In this document: one piece after another, positions 33,572 through 45,372 of the stretch
How positions within the stretch are numbered: the stretch's first letter is position 1
Layout of the letters: each line of letters begins with the position of its first letter
NCBI RefSeq assembly: GCF_034190915.1
Contig: NW_026947484.1
Coordinates: forward strand, 190,892,982-190,956,981
Length of the DNA stretch: 64,000 nucleotides
Source: Cavia porcellus
Taxonomy: Eukaryota > Chordata > Mammalia > Rodentia > Caviidae
Direction of reading: 5' to 3'
Program-made: the position numbers and the translations under genes
The notes under the pieces: generated by a model
Told to the model about the DNA's origin: nothing
Databases searched by the model: none
What the model saw: the letters and a program-made list of their open reading frames with translations, nothing else

Positions 33572-36440
33572 AATACAAGGTGATCTACAATGGTTACTAT
33601 GATGTCTCTTGTTATCTTTAATAGAACTGTCTATATCATCAGGCATAGTAAAATTGAACATAGCAGTACATAACAATATCAATAAAAGCAAAACATTGGA
33701 GACATTATAGGACTTCAAAAGCAGGTAATAATCAAACCAGAATGGGTATCCTGGTGAATCTTGTCATCTTCAGAGTAGTTGCTTATACTCTCAGACTTGA
33801 TACTATCAAACATAACAGATTCAAATAAAATCAGTCAAGAGAAAATAGTGATCTAACAGACCAGATTCAAATAAGATCAGTCATAATAAGACAGTGTAAG
33901 TAATACAGGGCTTCAGATTAAGTTAATAGAAAATTAAGGATAGTTACCGTAGTGTATCCTGCCATTTTTGAAAAAGCTGTCTGTGCCCTCAAATGTAGTA
34001 CAAGTAGACAGACTAGAATAGAATATAATCAAACTAAAAAGAGCGGTGAGAATAATGTGGATTTTAAATCCTGATACACTATTAACAATGTCCTCTGCCT
34101 GCCTGTTTTAGACAATTCCTCCCCTTTCACTTTTATAGGGTGCATTGTACACTTTGGGTCCCACTAACACCTTTAGTTTTTAGGTTAGGGGGGCAACCCA
34201 CTGTTTACCTAAGTGATTCTGAACCTTTTTACCCCTGAGCTTGATCTTAAGCTATATTCCTTTACCTACTAAATCCTCCAGGTTTTCCTTCCTTCTAGCT
34301 GAGTAGTTCTCCAATGCACAAAGGTGTCACTTCTTTTCAATCTACTTGCAGCTGCTGGACGAGCTGTCCTCATTTCTCTCTGGCTCCCTGTCACATAGAG
34401 CATTATTTTCTCATCTTTGATTTTCAGTCCATTAACTCTCTTTTAGGTTAATTATATTTCCTATACAGAGCATCTCTATGGACTGTAACTCCTGATCTAC
34501 TCTGCCTGTGTTTCTTTTTGTTAGTGTATCAAGGCTATGTTAGCGATTATAGCCAACCTTGTGTGCCTCATCTCTGCTATGTTGTTTTGCTGCTGTTGAT
34601 TGTCTATTTTTCCCCTTTATTCCACTGTCTGCCCCATTCATTGAGGCCTCTCTGCCACTGTTCCTGAAACCCTGGCATTTTTTTCTCTCTCTCTCTAGAA
34701 TGTCCTTCAGTATTTCTTGTAGGATTGGATTGGTGGTCACGAACTCCCCCATTCCTCTTTGTCATGGAAGCATCTTGTTTCTCCATTAATTTTGAGAGAC
34801 AGGTTTTCAGGATATATCAACCTGGGTTGGAGGTTATTTTCTTTCAGGGTTTGGACTACTTTGCTCCAAGCTTTTTGATTTGATGGCTTGTGTTGAGAAG
34901 TCTGTCACAATTCTGATGGATTTTCCTTTGTAAGGGATCTGTTTCTTTGCTCTGACAGCTTTTAATATTCTGTTCTTGTGTTGAATTTCTGAGATCTTGA
35001 TTATTATATATCTGGGTATAGATCTGTTTTGGTTATAACTGGCTGGAGTTCTGTATGCCTCATTTATCTGGATATCATTTCCTTTTCCTGTGCTTGGGAA
35101 GTTTTCCTTAATTATTTCTGTGAATAGCCTTTGCATTTCATTTTTGTTTACCCCTGCTTCTTCACTCACATTTTTTATTCTTAAGTTATAGTTCTTCTTG
35201 TTATCTTCTAGCCTTTGTATTATTACTTCCTGGTTCCTTGTTATTTTTAAGAGATCTTTCTTTTCATGATCATATATTGTAAATCTGTCTTCAAGTTTTG
35301 ATAAATCTGTCTTTAGTTTCTTTCACAGCTTTCAATGGAGTTTTTAATTTCCTGGTAATCTCTTTGAATTTGTTTCATGTATTCTAGACTTTTTTTATAT
35401 TCTTCATCAAAAGTTTCCCTCCTTTTTGGGGTTCCTCCATTCTTCCATCTGTGTCTTCTTAAGAGATGCTTAGCATTTATTTTGTTATTCTTCTTATATC
35501 TTGCTTTACTTGTATTAGTCTCTCTGTTTTGAGTTCTTCTATAATGTTACGAAGATATTTCTTTATGTCAGCTGATGCTGTTTCCGATATTGCATGTTTG
35601 CTGCCCTTGATCCCTTCTGTGTTTACCTCTCCTGGACCCATATTGTTTGAGTTGGCGGCTGGAGACTTGTTTCTTTCTCTTGTCATGTTTCTGGTTTCTT
35701 CCAGACAAGTGTACAGTGGAGGTCCCAGGCCCTTTGTGTATTGGTTACAATTACTCTGAAATGTGCTGACTAGGGATTGCTGCCCTCTCCAGCTTGCTGC
35801 TGATCACTGAGATATAAGCACGGGTGATAGAAGCTGCCCCCCCCACCAAGCCAATCAACCACTGGGGTCTTCACCACATTAGTGTGTACTGCGTGAATGG
35901 AACTGGTTTGGGACAGTTTCAGGGGCAACTTTGTCCCTGGCTATTGGGTCCTGCCCAGGGGCATGACCCAGTCCAGGCAGTTCCCACCAATCTGCTCTAC
36001 ACCAGAAGTGGCTAACTGAAACCACTATGGTTCTGGGTTCAGGCCTGTGCTGCCTGATTCCAATATGTCACACAGCCAGTCACCCCTCCTGCAAGAGGAC
36101 CACATTCTGAGCACTCACCACGGGCCAGTGCAGATCTCCAGGCTGGCTCTGTTCTCCATTGTGATGCATCCTTCCACCAAGGACCTCAGATTCACCACCC
36201 CCCAACTTCAGCATGACTGTAAGTGTCCGACTCCAGCTCCAGTGAGAGTGTGTATGTCTCCAGCCTTCCATACACATTTTTCTTTTCTTTTTTTGCTTTT
36301 TCTTTTTCCTCAGTTTCTTTCTGGATCATGAGACTCCCTCTCCTTTCATCTGGTCTTCTCCATGGTATTAAATTCTAGCATCTGAGCTGTTTCTCCCAGA
36401 GAGGCTCTCTACCTTGCTACTTATCAATCCACCATCTTCC
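33572..36440 (-). mobile_element. Half-L1 (HAL1)-like LINE, copy 2
   Basis: Same order as the 2315-5314 element: 5' UTR (about 36440-35690), ORF1 (35686 to about 34540), then a 3' UTR with no ORF2. The 3' UTR holds the block (33572-34085) that copy 1 lacks, with motif units starting at 33592, 33744 and 33943. It lacks the 3'-terminal block and poly(A) tract seen in copies 1 and 3, so its 3' end was lost. Different L1 pieces flank the two sides, and no target-site duplication is visible. Confidence 0.75.
34540..35686 (-). pseudogene. LINE ORF1 (L1 ORF1p-like), broken
   Basis: The ATG at 35686 begins MTRERNKSPAANSNN. The conserved C-terminal RNA-binding region reads across 35169-34834 (FTEIIKENFPSTGKGNDIQI, NEAYRTPASYNQNRS). 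The tail at 34752-34540 is EFVTTNPILQEILKDILERE, the expected end of an L1 ORF1p. Frameshifts separate the pieces. Length (about 350-380 codons) fits the family. Confidence 0.8.
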
Positions 36441-36830
36441 TAGCCTGTAGATCTTGTTTCTTGATCCATTCTGTCAATCTGTATTTTTGATTGGTCAACT
36501 GAGACCATTCACATTGATGGTTATAACTAATAGGCATTGACTTGTTCTTGTCAACATATTATTTTCTTGTTGATTCCCTTTCTATTTAATTGCTTGCCTT
36601 CCCCCTGGGTTCATTGTACTGGGAGTCTTGGAATTGTCATCTTTACTGTCTTTTTCTAGAATGTTCTTCCAAAGAGGTGTTCTTTATCATAAAAACATCT
36701 TATTTCTCCATCAATTTTGAAAGATAATTTTGTGGGATACATCAATCTAGGCTGGAATTTGTTTTGTTTTAGGGCTTGAACATCATAATGTTTTCACAAA
36801 CTTGCCTTTATGTTGAATGGCATGGCACAA
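36441..36830 (-). mobile_element. L1 fragment, ORF2 start and ORF1 end region
   Basis: ttgatccattctgtcaatct and ttttgattggtcaactgaga are reversed endonuclease-region sequence. aaacatcttatttctccatc and ggcttgaacatcataatg resemble the reversed ORF1 C-terminus. The part of ORF2 between this piece and 32546-33571 is missing. Confidence 0.6.
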
Positions 36831-37119
36831 CAATATTCACCATAGTTTTTATGACACCTCACAAAGATAGGAAGGAAACCTTTTAGAACTGTTTCACAAA
36901 GTGGTAATAATGACAAGTGTGTTCAAAGTGAGGGGGGTGTGTTCTGAGGGAAATTAACAGTGGTGTGTCTTTTACTATCATAAATTTTTAAAAATTTAAA
37001 CGTTCACCATGTATCTTGACCACTTCTTTTAAATTCCCAAGCCCTTTCTGTGATAATACCCTAATGTACACCTTTCCACACCTATAAGGTGCACATGATC
37101 ACTCTCCCCAGTCTTCAAA
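36831..37119. other. Intergenic, nothing recognised
   Basis: Possibly decayed transposon DNA, but I cannot name it. Confidence 0.3.
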
Positions 37120-37205
37120 CAAGCAATTCAGGGCCACATCAGTGAAATTATTTGCTTAAAGTTGAACAGTCACTTAGAGGCGGAGACTGGATCTAAGCCC
37201 TTATC
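37120..37205 (+). mobile_element. MIR-like fragment
   Basis: gtcacttagaggcggagact, then ggatctaagccc follow the MIR 3' core. Confidence 0.45.
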
Positions 37206-37569
37206 CTGTGGAATTCTTCAGACCCCAGCTCTTTGCTATCAAGGCTGGGTGGAGGTGGGAAGGATGCAGGAGGTGAGTGAGGAGCAATTTCTAGGATGCC
37301 TGGGGGATGCTTGGAGGAGCTGTAATTATGACGGATATCCGGGAGGAGGTGCAGGGGAGAAGGTGGGTGTGTGCCAGATGCCTGGGGAAGGCTCAGTGGT
37401 GGCTGGTAGGGGCGGGTTTGTGGGGGTTGGAAATGCTCATTCAGGAGTTAAGAAGGCAGAGTAAACGGTCCTGGTTGACGCCTGAGCCACTACAACAGGG
37501 GACTGAAGTTTAGTATGCAAACATTTGAAATGGTGGTAAAAAATAAAGGGTATGTGATTAAATCTTGGC

Positions 37570-37885
37570 TCTAGTAGGAACTCTTTTTGGGTGTCAGTCC
37601 TGGGAATGGAACCCAAGTCGGCACACATGCTAGCCACAGGCTCTCCTACCAAGCTACAGCCTGTCTCTCCACTGGGAGCAGTTTGCATATATACATGATT
37701 TGAGATGCTCCTCATATTTGGAGTGAACCTAGGGGTGCTCTACCATTGAGCTACATCCCCAGCCCTTCTTATCTCGGTTTTGAGACAGGGTTTTAAACTT
37801 ATTAGCTCAGGCTGGCTCCAAGGCTGTGATCCTCCCGCCTCCGAGTAGCTGGGATTATTATGGAGTGTACAATGCAGCCAGCTAG
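37570..37885 (-). mobile_element. ID-like unit and B4-like SINE
   Basis: A decayed reversed ID (tgtcagtcctgggaatggaa) is followed by a reversed ID+B1 composite (accattgagctacatcccca, then gagacagggttttaaact and gagtagctgggattatta). Confidence 0.65.
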
Positions 37886-37919
37886 AGCTGGGTGGGGCTT
37901 TTTATGTTTTTTTAAATGG

Positions 37920-38795
37920 TTAACCAGTTATTCAAATACTGTGTTTATATGAATGCTTTCTTTATTGTAGAAACATATAATAAATGTACAAGACACGTGT
38001 TCCCAGTGGTGAAAACTGTCTCTCCATTCTGTCCTTCCCACAGTGTACTCTCCCCTAGAGGCATCATCCCCAGTTTCATGCACATCTTTTAAGAGATGTT
38101 AAGTTTGCATATACTTATGTTCAGAAGTGGTAGCACCCCACCTGTGCATCTCGCTGTTTTCTCACTGAACAGAAGACCTGGAGGTTATCCCTTGTCAGCA
38201 TACCTGGAACAGCCTTATTTTTTTTCTAATTCAGGCAGAGTCCTTCAGTGTGGGAATGGTCCATAGATAAGCAGCAATCCCCTGTGAGTGGACACTTACC
38301 CTCCCCATAGTTTACTATTTCCACAATGCAACAATAAAGAGCCTTTGGCACATGGCATTTTGAACCTGTACAGATGCATCTATAAGATAAATTCCTAGAA
38401 TTGCGGGCTCAAAAAATGTATGTGCTATAAACTTTGATAGATGCTGTCAAAAGGTTTTTCATAGAACTTGTTCAGTTTATACTCTCACCGGCAATGTATA
38501 AAAGCAGCTATTTTCCCAGTGTAATTGTTTTTAAAAATATTTTATTTTAATCTTAATTTGCAGTTCTTTTGAGCCAAGATAAGCAATTTTCATGCATTTA
38601 AGTGCCATTTCCTTTTCTATAAACTACTCTTTGATATCTTTTGCTTATTTATATGAGCTGAGCATATATGTCCTAAGAAATATTAGTACAGAAAGGAAAT
38701 TCACAATTTATTTATAACAGGAGTTGCAAATATATGATTTTTCCCCAGCTTGTTGTTGTATTGTTTTGTTAATTTTTTCTTTCTTCTTTTTGTAG
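37920..38795 (-). mobile_element. Old L1 fragment, ORF2/3' region
   Basis: agataaattcctagaattgc, then ttgatagatgctgtcaaaag and atactctcaccggcaatgta are the reversed L1 segment near the ORF2 end. It is highly diverged. Confidence 0.6.
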
Positions 38796-38799
38796 TACT

Positions 38800-38972
38800 G
38801 AAGAAGGGAGTATTGAACCAAGTTTCCTTGCCTCCCTAACCCTTCTCTGAATTTTTATTTTGAGACAAAGTCTTGCTAAATTGCCAAGTTGCTCAGGCTG
38901 GGCTCCCACTTGCAGTTCTCCTGCCTCAGCCTCCTGCTGGGATTGCAGACATGTTCCCTCATACCTGAGTTA
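38800..38972 (-). mobile_element. B4-like SINE
   Basis: A decayed ID part is followed by gagacaaagtcttgctaaat and ctgcctcagcctcctgctgg. Confidence 0.65.
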
Positions 38973-39024
38973 TTAATTTTTTAATGCTAAAATGTTTAAC
39001 TCCACACCACTTCTAGGTTTTGTC

Positions 39025-39300
39025 ACACAGTGTCTATTAGTTGCCTGTTGCTGCATAATGAATTATCCCAATCGCCGTGCCTTCAGCAAGAGCAGTCATT
39101 TTGCCATTATCTCCTCTGGTTCTCGTTGGCTCAGTCAGTGGTTCTTCCTCTGGGCCTGCCGTGCAGCAGCACTTGGGTGGCAGCTGGTCCTGAATCACCG
39201 GAAGTTTCTTCGCTTTTTAAGTCTCATCATTGATTCTGACAAGCAGCAGTGGCCTTGGTTGTACTAATGGCCTAAACATCTAAAGGTGACCTCTCTGGGT
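39025..39300. mobile_element. Possible ancient transposon fragment
   Basis: ctattagttgcctgttgctg, then cataatgaattatccc and cctctggttctcgttggctc recall a common interspersed mammalian repeat. I cannot assign the family. Confidence 0.3.
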
Positions 39301-39439
39301 GTGTGGACACCCTCAAAGCCTGGAGCCTGAGTTCCAAGTTTGGACCATCTCAAGGCAGGGGGCGTGGAACTGTGAGTCCCCTAAGGCCTGAGCTTGGGAG
39401 ACTAAATGACACCATTTCTGGCATTTCCCCGTCCTGCCT

Positions 39440-39505
39440 TTCCCTTCCTTCCCTTCCCCTCCCTCATTTCCTCTTCTCCTTTCCTTTCCTTTCCTACCAC
39501 TGAGC
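39440..39505. repeat. Pyrimidine-rich low-complexity tract
   Basis: CCTTT/CCCTT-type repeats on the + strand. Confidence 0.8.
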
Positions 39506-39639
39506 CATAGTCCAGGCCGAGACTCCATTTCTTGATAGGAAGAGTATTGGGCTTATATTTTTAAACAGAAAATTACCATACATAAAAGGTCTTTTTCTCA
39601 TTAAATTTAGTTTTAAGAAAAAACATATTTCATGTTTCC

Positions 39640-40080
39640 TCAACCTGGGTATTTTTATGGTTTAATTTTGAAGCTGTGTTCTCTTTTTTTTTAGGTAGCT
39701 AGTAATTTGTGTGACACCCTTTTATAAAATAACCCATCCTCCACCACCTGAAATTGTACCACTACAATATGCTAAATTTGGGTCTATTAGGATCTATTTC
39801 TAAATTTTACATTCTGCTGTGTTAAGCTAGCTAGCTATCATGTGTTAATACCAGGCTGGCTCAATTATGCCTTTCTATTATATTTATCTTCAAAATTATT
39901 TATCAGGTGATCTATTCCTCCCCTATGGTCAACCTTATCATATACTAAATTCCTGTGTCTGCTTTTGTCTCTGGACTTAACTATTAGTCTGCCTGCTCCT
40001 TACATTGCCAGTAATACAATTCTAAATTATTGTAGCCTAAAATACATTTCAGTATAAAGTAGAACAATTCCCTAAGGGAA
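39640..40080 (-). mobile_element. Old L1 fragment, ORF2 region
   Basis: atcatatactaaattcctgt and ttgtctctggacttaactat resemble reversed L1 ORF2. Low identity. Confidence 0.4.
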
Positions 40081-40254
40081 AGCATTGAGAGATGTGAATA
40101 CCTTCTCACTCTCCTCCCCAGCAAACCATCTGCCATCAGGATACAGCCCTATCTCGGCCTTCCAGGCTTCCCTGACATACCTGCCCCTGGTGGATTAAGT
40201 ACTCCTGCTCTGGGCTCGCCAATCTCTGGGAGCTTGGGGTTTGTGCCTTGCATG

Positions 40255-40360
40255 CGCCGTCTCCTACCAGAGACGTTAGTTCCTGAAGGCAGAGATCGTG
40301 GCTTTGTCAACCCCAGCATGCAACACGGTACCAGGCTTATAGTGAGGATCCCGTGAGTGT
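40255..40360 (+). mobile_element. L2-like 3' end
   Basis: agttcctgaaggcagagatc, then gtggctttgtcaaccccagc and ggtaccaggcttatagtgag follow the L2 3' end pattern. Confidence 0.5.
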
Positions 40361-40379
40361 TTGTCCAAGAAACAAAGAT

Positions 40380-40490
40380 GAAGGCGTAGGTGTCAAGGCT
40401 CCAGCTACTTGGGAGGCAGATGAATCACTTGAGCCTACGAGTTGAAGCCAGCCTAGGCTCTGCAGCAAGACTTTGTCCCCCAAAGATAAA
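40380..40490 (+). mobile_element. B1/Alu-related SINE, decayed
   Basis: ccagctacttgggaggcaga, then tcacttgagcctacgagttg and gcaagactttgtcccc. Confidence 0.6.
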
Positions 40491-42515
40491 GGACAGGTGC
40501 TGAAAGGGCAATGCTCGGAGACTTGGAGCGTCCACGCACTGGCCAGCATCGGGGCTGGGGCAGCAGAGTGGGAGTGGCAGGCACGAGAAGCAGCCAAAGC
40601 AGAAATTTTGAACAGACTCCCAGGGCTAGGCGTGGCTCCTTTGGGGGTTCACTTTATCCCGAGGCAGCCAGGAGGCATCTCTTAGCTGTACACAGGGGAG
40701 GCAGGCTTCCTGTGACTGTAGGAGGATCCACACAGCACTTGGAATGGACCGGCGACAGAAGCTTGAGGCAGGGTCCAGCTCAAGGGCCGTTTTGTGGTCC
40801 TTTCAAGAATGGCCGTGAGTTAAACTGACAGGGCTGGGGAGTGGAATTCTAAAATTTCCTCCTGTCCCCAGGTAGAGTCCCCTGCCTAACCCTCTCCCTG
40901 GTGTCTAAAGTGGGATGTCACACTGGTGATCAGGTGACCAGTCAGCTGACCTGCATCGTGTGAAGGGAGGTTATTTGGGTGACCCTGACCTTGTCTCTTG
41001 AACCTTTAAAGGATGCAGCATCAGAAAGAAGCTCCCTTTTGGACAAACTCTGCTGTAGAGAGGGCCCAGGGCAGGGGATGCTGGGCGCGCTCTAAGAGCC
41101 AAAAGCCTCAGTCTTTCAACCACAGAAATGAATTGTGCCCACCAGTGAGCCTGAAGGGGACTCCGAGGCCCTAGAGAATGGAGCCTGGCCAGAACCTGGG
41201 CTCAGCAGTGAGCGCCTGAGCAGGCCCCAGGCTTCTGACCAGAGCTGGGAGGCAGTAGCGGGCTTGCTGGAAGCCACTAAAATCGTGGTCACCTGTTACG
41301 CAGCAACGCTTTGCTAAAGTAGGTGCTGTCCCCTTTAGAAGCGTCACATGACTCCTGCGATGCTCCTGTGGCTTCTGAGGCTTGGGAAGGACAAGACTAT
41401 TCAGAGGCCCTGTCCCAAACAATTGCCCGGTGGCATCAGGCAAAACCCTTCTGATCTTTGGTGTCCGCGCCACAGAATGCAGATGGTCACTCCGCTCTCA
41501 TGGTGGTTGGTGGGTACTGGGGCCTGGGCCAGTTCTCAGGGTGCTCAGGAAACAGTGATGAACTGGAACTGCCTTTCACCCCACCTCTCAGGCCAGGGAG
41601 GACACAGGCCCACAGCGCACACAATGGGCACTGCCCACCTCTCTCCCCTGGCTTTGCTGCCCACAGCTGTGTCTCCTGCCTCTGCAGCCCCTTCTCTGCT
41701 GCAGGCCCTGGACCCCTTCTGTCCTGGATGGGAGTGCTGAGTGCTCTGGGACTTTGATCTGATCAGCCTAGCTGGCAGGACGGCTCAGCTTTTGGTCATC
41801 CAGCTGCTGCCAGGCTCCTGAGACTTGATCCAACCCTCACTCCTGACCTGAACACTGATCTTCAGGGACTTCCACCAGTCTGGTGGCCCTGTGGCGCTGA
41901 CCAGCTGTCCTGAGCTCCTGTTTCCCTGTCTTCCCACTGCTCCCCTTCAGCTCTGGCAAGAATCCAGCCCTGGGCTGTCACAGCCCCCATTCAGGCATGG
42001 AGCACCTCATCTTGGGCCTGTGGCCCAGCCACCCCAGAAGATCCAGCTGCTGGGTGGCAGATGTAGGGGAGCCAGGAGGAGTACAGGCCGCCTCCCTGAT
42101 CAGGTGAGTTCCTTCAGAAAGCAATGCATGGAAGAGCGTCCGCCAGACCAAGGCACATACAGGTTCCTATAAGTGTCGGTTGCATCTTCGATCAGAACTC
42201 TGTGCTGCCCAGCTCTTGATTCAACATGCGGGTATCCCAATGCACCCTTTGCACTGCTGACCAGGTGCCCGAGATGCCCTTTACATGGGTCTTCTCAGCA
42301 GCCCTCTGCACACAGCATGTAAGTGGCCAAGCTAATACTTAAATTCAACTACGAACAACTAAGCACTGTGTCTTTTAGCTTCTCTGTTCCCGCCCTAGTG
42401 GGAGACAAAGCAAAGACATAGTGTTCGTGACTTTGAGAAAAGTGAGGCTGTGGGAAGAGGCAGAGCAACAATCTGGGAGAGCCCAGAGATGTTTCGAGTA
42501 GGAGCAGACCTGAAG
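40491..42515. other. GC-richer single-copy intergenic DNA, no gene supported
   Basis: Several chance ORFs of 60-130 aa overlap in multiple frames on both strands, with no domain, splice context or codon signal I trust. No repeat recognised. Confidence 0.5.
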
Positions 42516-42517
42516 CA

Positions 42518-42652
42518 TGCAGATTTTTGTTTTTTGAGACGGTATCACTATGCTTCTAAATTCCCCAGGCTGGGCTCAAACTTGCCATTCCCCTGCCTCA
42601 GCCTGCCAGAGTTCGGGAATTATAGGTGTGCACACCATGCCTGGCTACCCAG
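42518..42652 (-). mobile_element. B1-type/monomer SINE
   Basis: gagacggtatcactatgctt, then caggctgggctcaaacttgc and gcacaccatgcctggcta. Confidence 0.65.
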
Positions 42653-43285
42653 CGAGAACTCTGAGAGGGAATCAGGAGGCAGAGGGAGGACCCTGCAAGC
42701 AGAGGCAGTGGCAGCAGCAACAGCCCCGAGGTGAGAAGCCTAAGCGCAGGTACCGTTGGGCCCAGGAGTGGGCACGCTGGGTGCGGGGCTGGGGTGGGAG
42801 GTCAGTGCCGCTCCGAGGCAGGCTGAGGAGTTTCTGTCAGTGTGAGGACAGTGGAGCCACAAATGGGCCAAGATGGGGGAGCACTCCTGAGCTGCCTCCC
42901 AGGCCCGTTGCAGGCCTTGGCCACCATTTTCCACACAGTCCTCTCTTCTGCTTGCATCTCTGTCAGCACCAAGAGCTTCCAGCTCGTGATGGAGACACAG
43001 AAGGCAATACTGGGTCACTTGAGACTGTCCACTGCCTGCCAAGTCCCAGCCTCAGAGCACCTCAGAGGAGGCTTGCTGCCTAAGAGCCTGTGGGGAGGCA
43101 GGACAGGAAAGGCTGCTCCTCACTCCCCGCAAGGATGCCTCTGTGACTCCTCCCTTCAGGAGCTCAGGGTCCCTCTGCTCTCAGGAAAAAGCCTCCTAGC
43201 AGTCATACACATGATAGTAAAAAGAACCCAGTTTTCCCAGGTGCCTGCATGTCATTATAGCTTCCAAAGTGCTGCATCTGAAATG
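42653..43285. other. Intergenic, no gene supported
   Basis: Overlapping chance ORFs up to 183 aa, one running into the ID element. Nothing recognised. Confidence 0.5.
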
Positions 43286-43425
43286 AGACTTACAGCTTTT
43301 TTTTTTTTTTTTTTTTTTGTCTTTTTGTTTTTATCGGTACCAGGGATCGAACTCACGACTGCCTGCTTGCAAGGCGGGCACTTATGCCACTGAGCTAAAT
43401 CCCCAGCCCCAAGACTTACAGCTTT
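43286..43425 (-). mobile_element. ID SINE with perfect 14-bp TSD
   Basis: A reversed ID unit (taccagggatcgaactcacg, then gcctgcttgcaaggcgggca, ending ccccagcccc) with a T-run on its left. Both sides carry agacttacagcttt (43286-43299 and 43412-43425). The intact boxes and perfect duplication suggest a recent insertion. Confidence 0.95.
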
Positions 43426-43804
43426 GATCACACTTCAGGTCTTAAAGATAGGAAGCTTTTTCAACAGGGACATCACTCCAAATACAGAAAAAGTGAGGGC
43501 AAGTGAGCGACCCAAACAGAGGCTTTGGAAACAGGACCCCCAGTACTGTCTAGGAACAGGGGTTCCGGTCAGGCCTCTGTCCAGGCACCACCCGGGATTC
43601 GAGGCAGAGAGCAGCAAACCTTTGCTTCAAGACCCCGACAGGGAATGTCTGTGATTTTTTAGGTCACTCAGTCTCTCCTGCTACTCTTCAAGGCTGCTAT
43701 TGTGTAGCACAAAAGCAACATAAGACAAAACACCAACATGAGTGTGGTCATGCCCCAATATACTTTTATCTCTAGCTGTTGAAATTTGAATTTCATATAT
43801 TCAT

Positions 43805-44060
43805 CATAAAATATTCTTTTTGTGGTACTGGAAATTGAACCCAGGGTTTTCACACTGAGTTACTCCCCATTCCTTTATTTATTTATGTATGTATTTATTT
43901 TTGTCCTTTGAGACAGGGTGTGCCTGTGCAGACTGCCTGTGCAGTTTAGACTGGTCTTAAGATCACATTTGTGTTGGTCTCAAACTTGCAACAATCCTCC
44001 TGCCTCAGCCTCCCAAGTGCTGGGATTACAGGCGTGTGCCACCATGCCCAGCTTTATTTT
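43805..44060 (-). mobile_element. B4-like SINE
   Basis: ttgtggtactggaaattgaa (ID part), an ATTT-rich spacer, then gagacagggtgtgcctgtgc, ctcaaacttgcaacaatcct and gtgctgggattacaggcgtg (B1 part). Confidence 0.75.
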
Positions 44061-44176
44061 TATTTTCATTTGAGACACAGTCTCAGTAAATCACCAAGTT
44101 GTCAGGCTGGAAACTTGTGATCTTCCTGCCTCAGCTTCTCAAACAGTTGGGATTACAGACACCCACCACACTACAA
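44061..44176 (-). mobile_element. B1-type/monomer SINE
   Basis: gagacacagtctcagtaaat, then ctgcctcagcttctcaaaca and gttgggattacagacaccca. Confidence 0.65.
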
Positions 44177-44639
44177 TATATTATTCTTTAGATTTTTTTC
44201 CCTAAGCATAATCCATTAGTAACATGGGAATCATATAAACATACATGGTCCAGATTTGTTCCATAGGTGCCATTTGTCCTTAGACCTTTGGATTCAAGTG
44301 GAACTTTCCTCTTCGATGTGCCCATAAATTCCTGGGAATCTTGCTAAAATGTAGATCTGAGAGTGTTTTGCAGTCTGAGTTCCCTGTAAGCTCCCAGGGC
44401 CGCTGCTGTTGCTGATGGTGCACGGACCACACCTTGAGTAACAAGAGGCCAGATAATCACCCAGCTCAGTCGGTCTCTACAGTCAACGCGCTGCTTTGGT
44501 GACTGGTTTTGTTCTGCACTCACAAAATGTTCATTCAGGAGCCTGGACACACTCGCGCCTCCACATTTTTTTCTGTGTGGTCTTCACCTCCTTTTCATTT
44601 TCTGGTTTTATTTTCTTATTTTTGTATCTACCCCAGGTA
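44177..44639. other. Intergenic, nothing recognised
   Basis: No supported gene or repeat. Confidence 0.4.
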
Positions 44640-44765
44640 GCCTCCGTCAATCAGAGCACAAGCTCTTGGAGAGGAGGAACCTCGTTGCTTTGTGCACTGC
44701 TGTTGTCCTATAGTCTTCCACCATGCAGTTGCTCAGCAAATATTCGTTGACTAAACAAATAAAAG
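44640..44765 (+). mobile_element. L2-like 3' end
   Basis: gcacaagctcttggagagga, then gttgctcagcaaatattcgt and tgactaaacaaataaaag follow the L2 3' end. Confidence 0.5.
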
Positions 44766-45249
44766 ATGCAGGTGGTGTCTGGGTGGCCTCCAGGACTGCG
44801 CCTCCCCAGTGGAGACTTTGTCATTCTATCACCACCTAGTGGGGATTTTTATGTACTGCAGGGTGGGGGCCGGCACAGGTGGAGGCAGCTGTTGTGGGTA
44901 GAGCTGTCCCTGCCGGTGCCCTGCCCGTCTGTGATTTTGTTTGCTGCCGCGATGCTCCTTGGAGGAGAGCCTTTCTAGAGGAGGTGGTGTTCGAGCTGAG
45001 CAATGACGGTACTAAGAGTTAGGGTGGCGGGGATGAGAGAGAGAAGACATTTCTGCTAGGATGAACAACATACACGAAGGCTCGGAGGGCAGAAAGCCCG
45101 GGCAGGTGCTGAAAGGGAAGAGGAGTGGAGGCTGCTGAGGTAGGGTGTGGGGTGAGGCTCAGCAAGGAGGACGAGGACAAGAGGCCCTCAGGAAAGGAAA
45201 CTTTTGCCTACTGAGTAGCTCATGCCAGACTCATATAACTCCGCAAAGG
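44766..45249. other. Intergenic, nothing recognised
   Basis: No supported gene or repeat. Confidence 0.4.
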
Positions 45250-45372
45250 CCAGTGAAGGAGACCACAGGACCCGTATTTTATGGACCAGGAAACCAAAGC
45301 AAAGATGAGTGATGACACGTCTTGCCCAAGGTCACACAGCTGGGTAGAGGTGGAACTGGCTTTGAATCTAGA
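45250..45372 (+). mobile_element. MIR ancient SINE
   Basis: gaccaggaaaccaaagcaaa, then cttgcccaaggtcacacagc and tgggtagaggtggaactggc are the well-conserved MIR core. A good match. Confidence 0.75.

Noticed and set aside
42550..43393. 177-aa and 183-aa plus-strand ORFs
   Set aside because: They overlap in different frames, one starts inside a SINE and the other runs into the poly-T of an ID element. Not coding.
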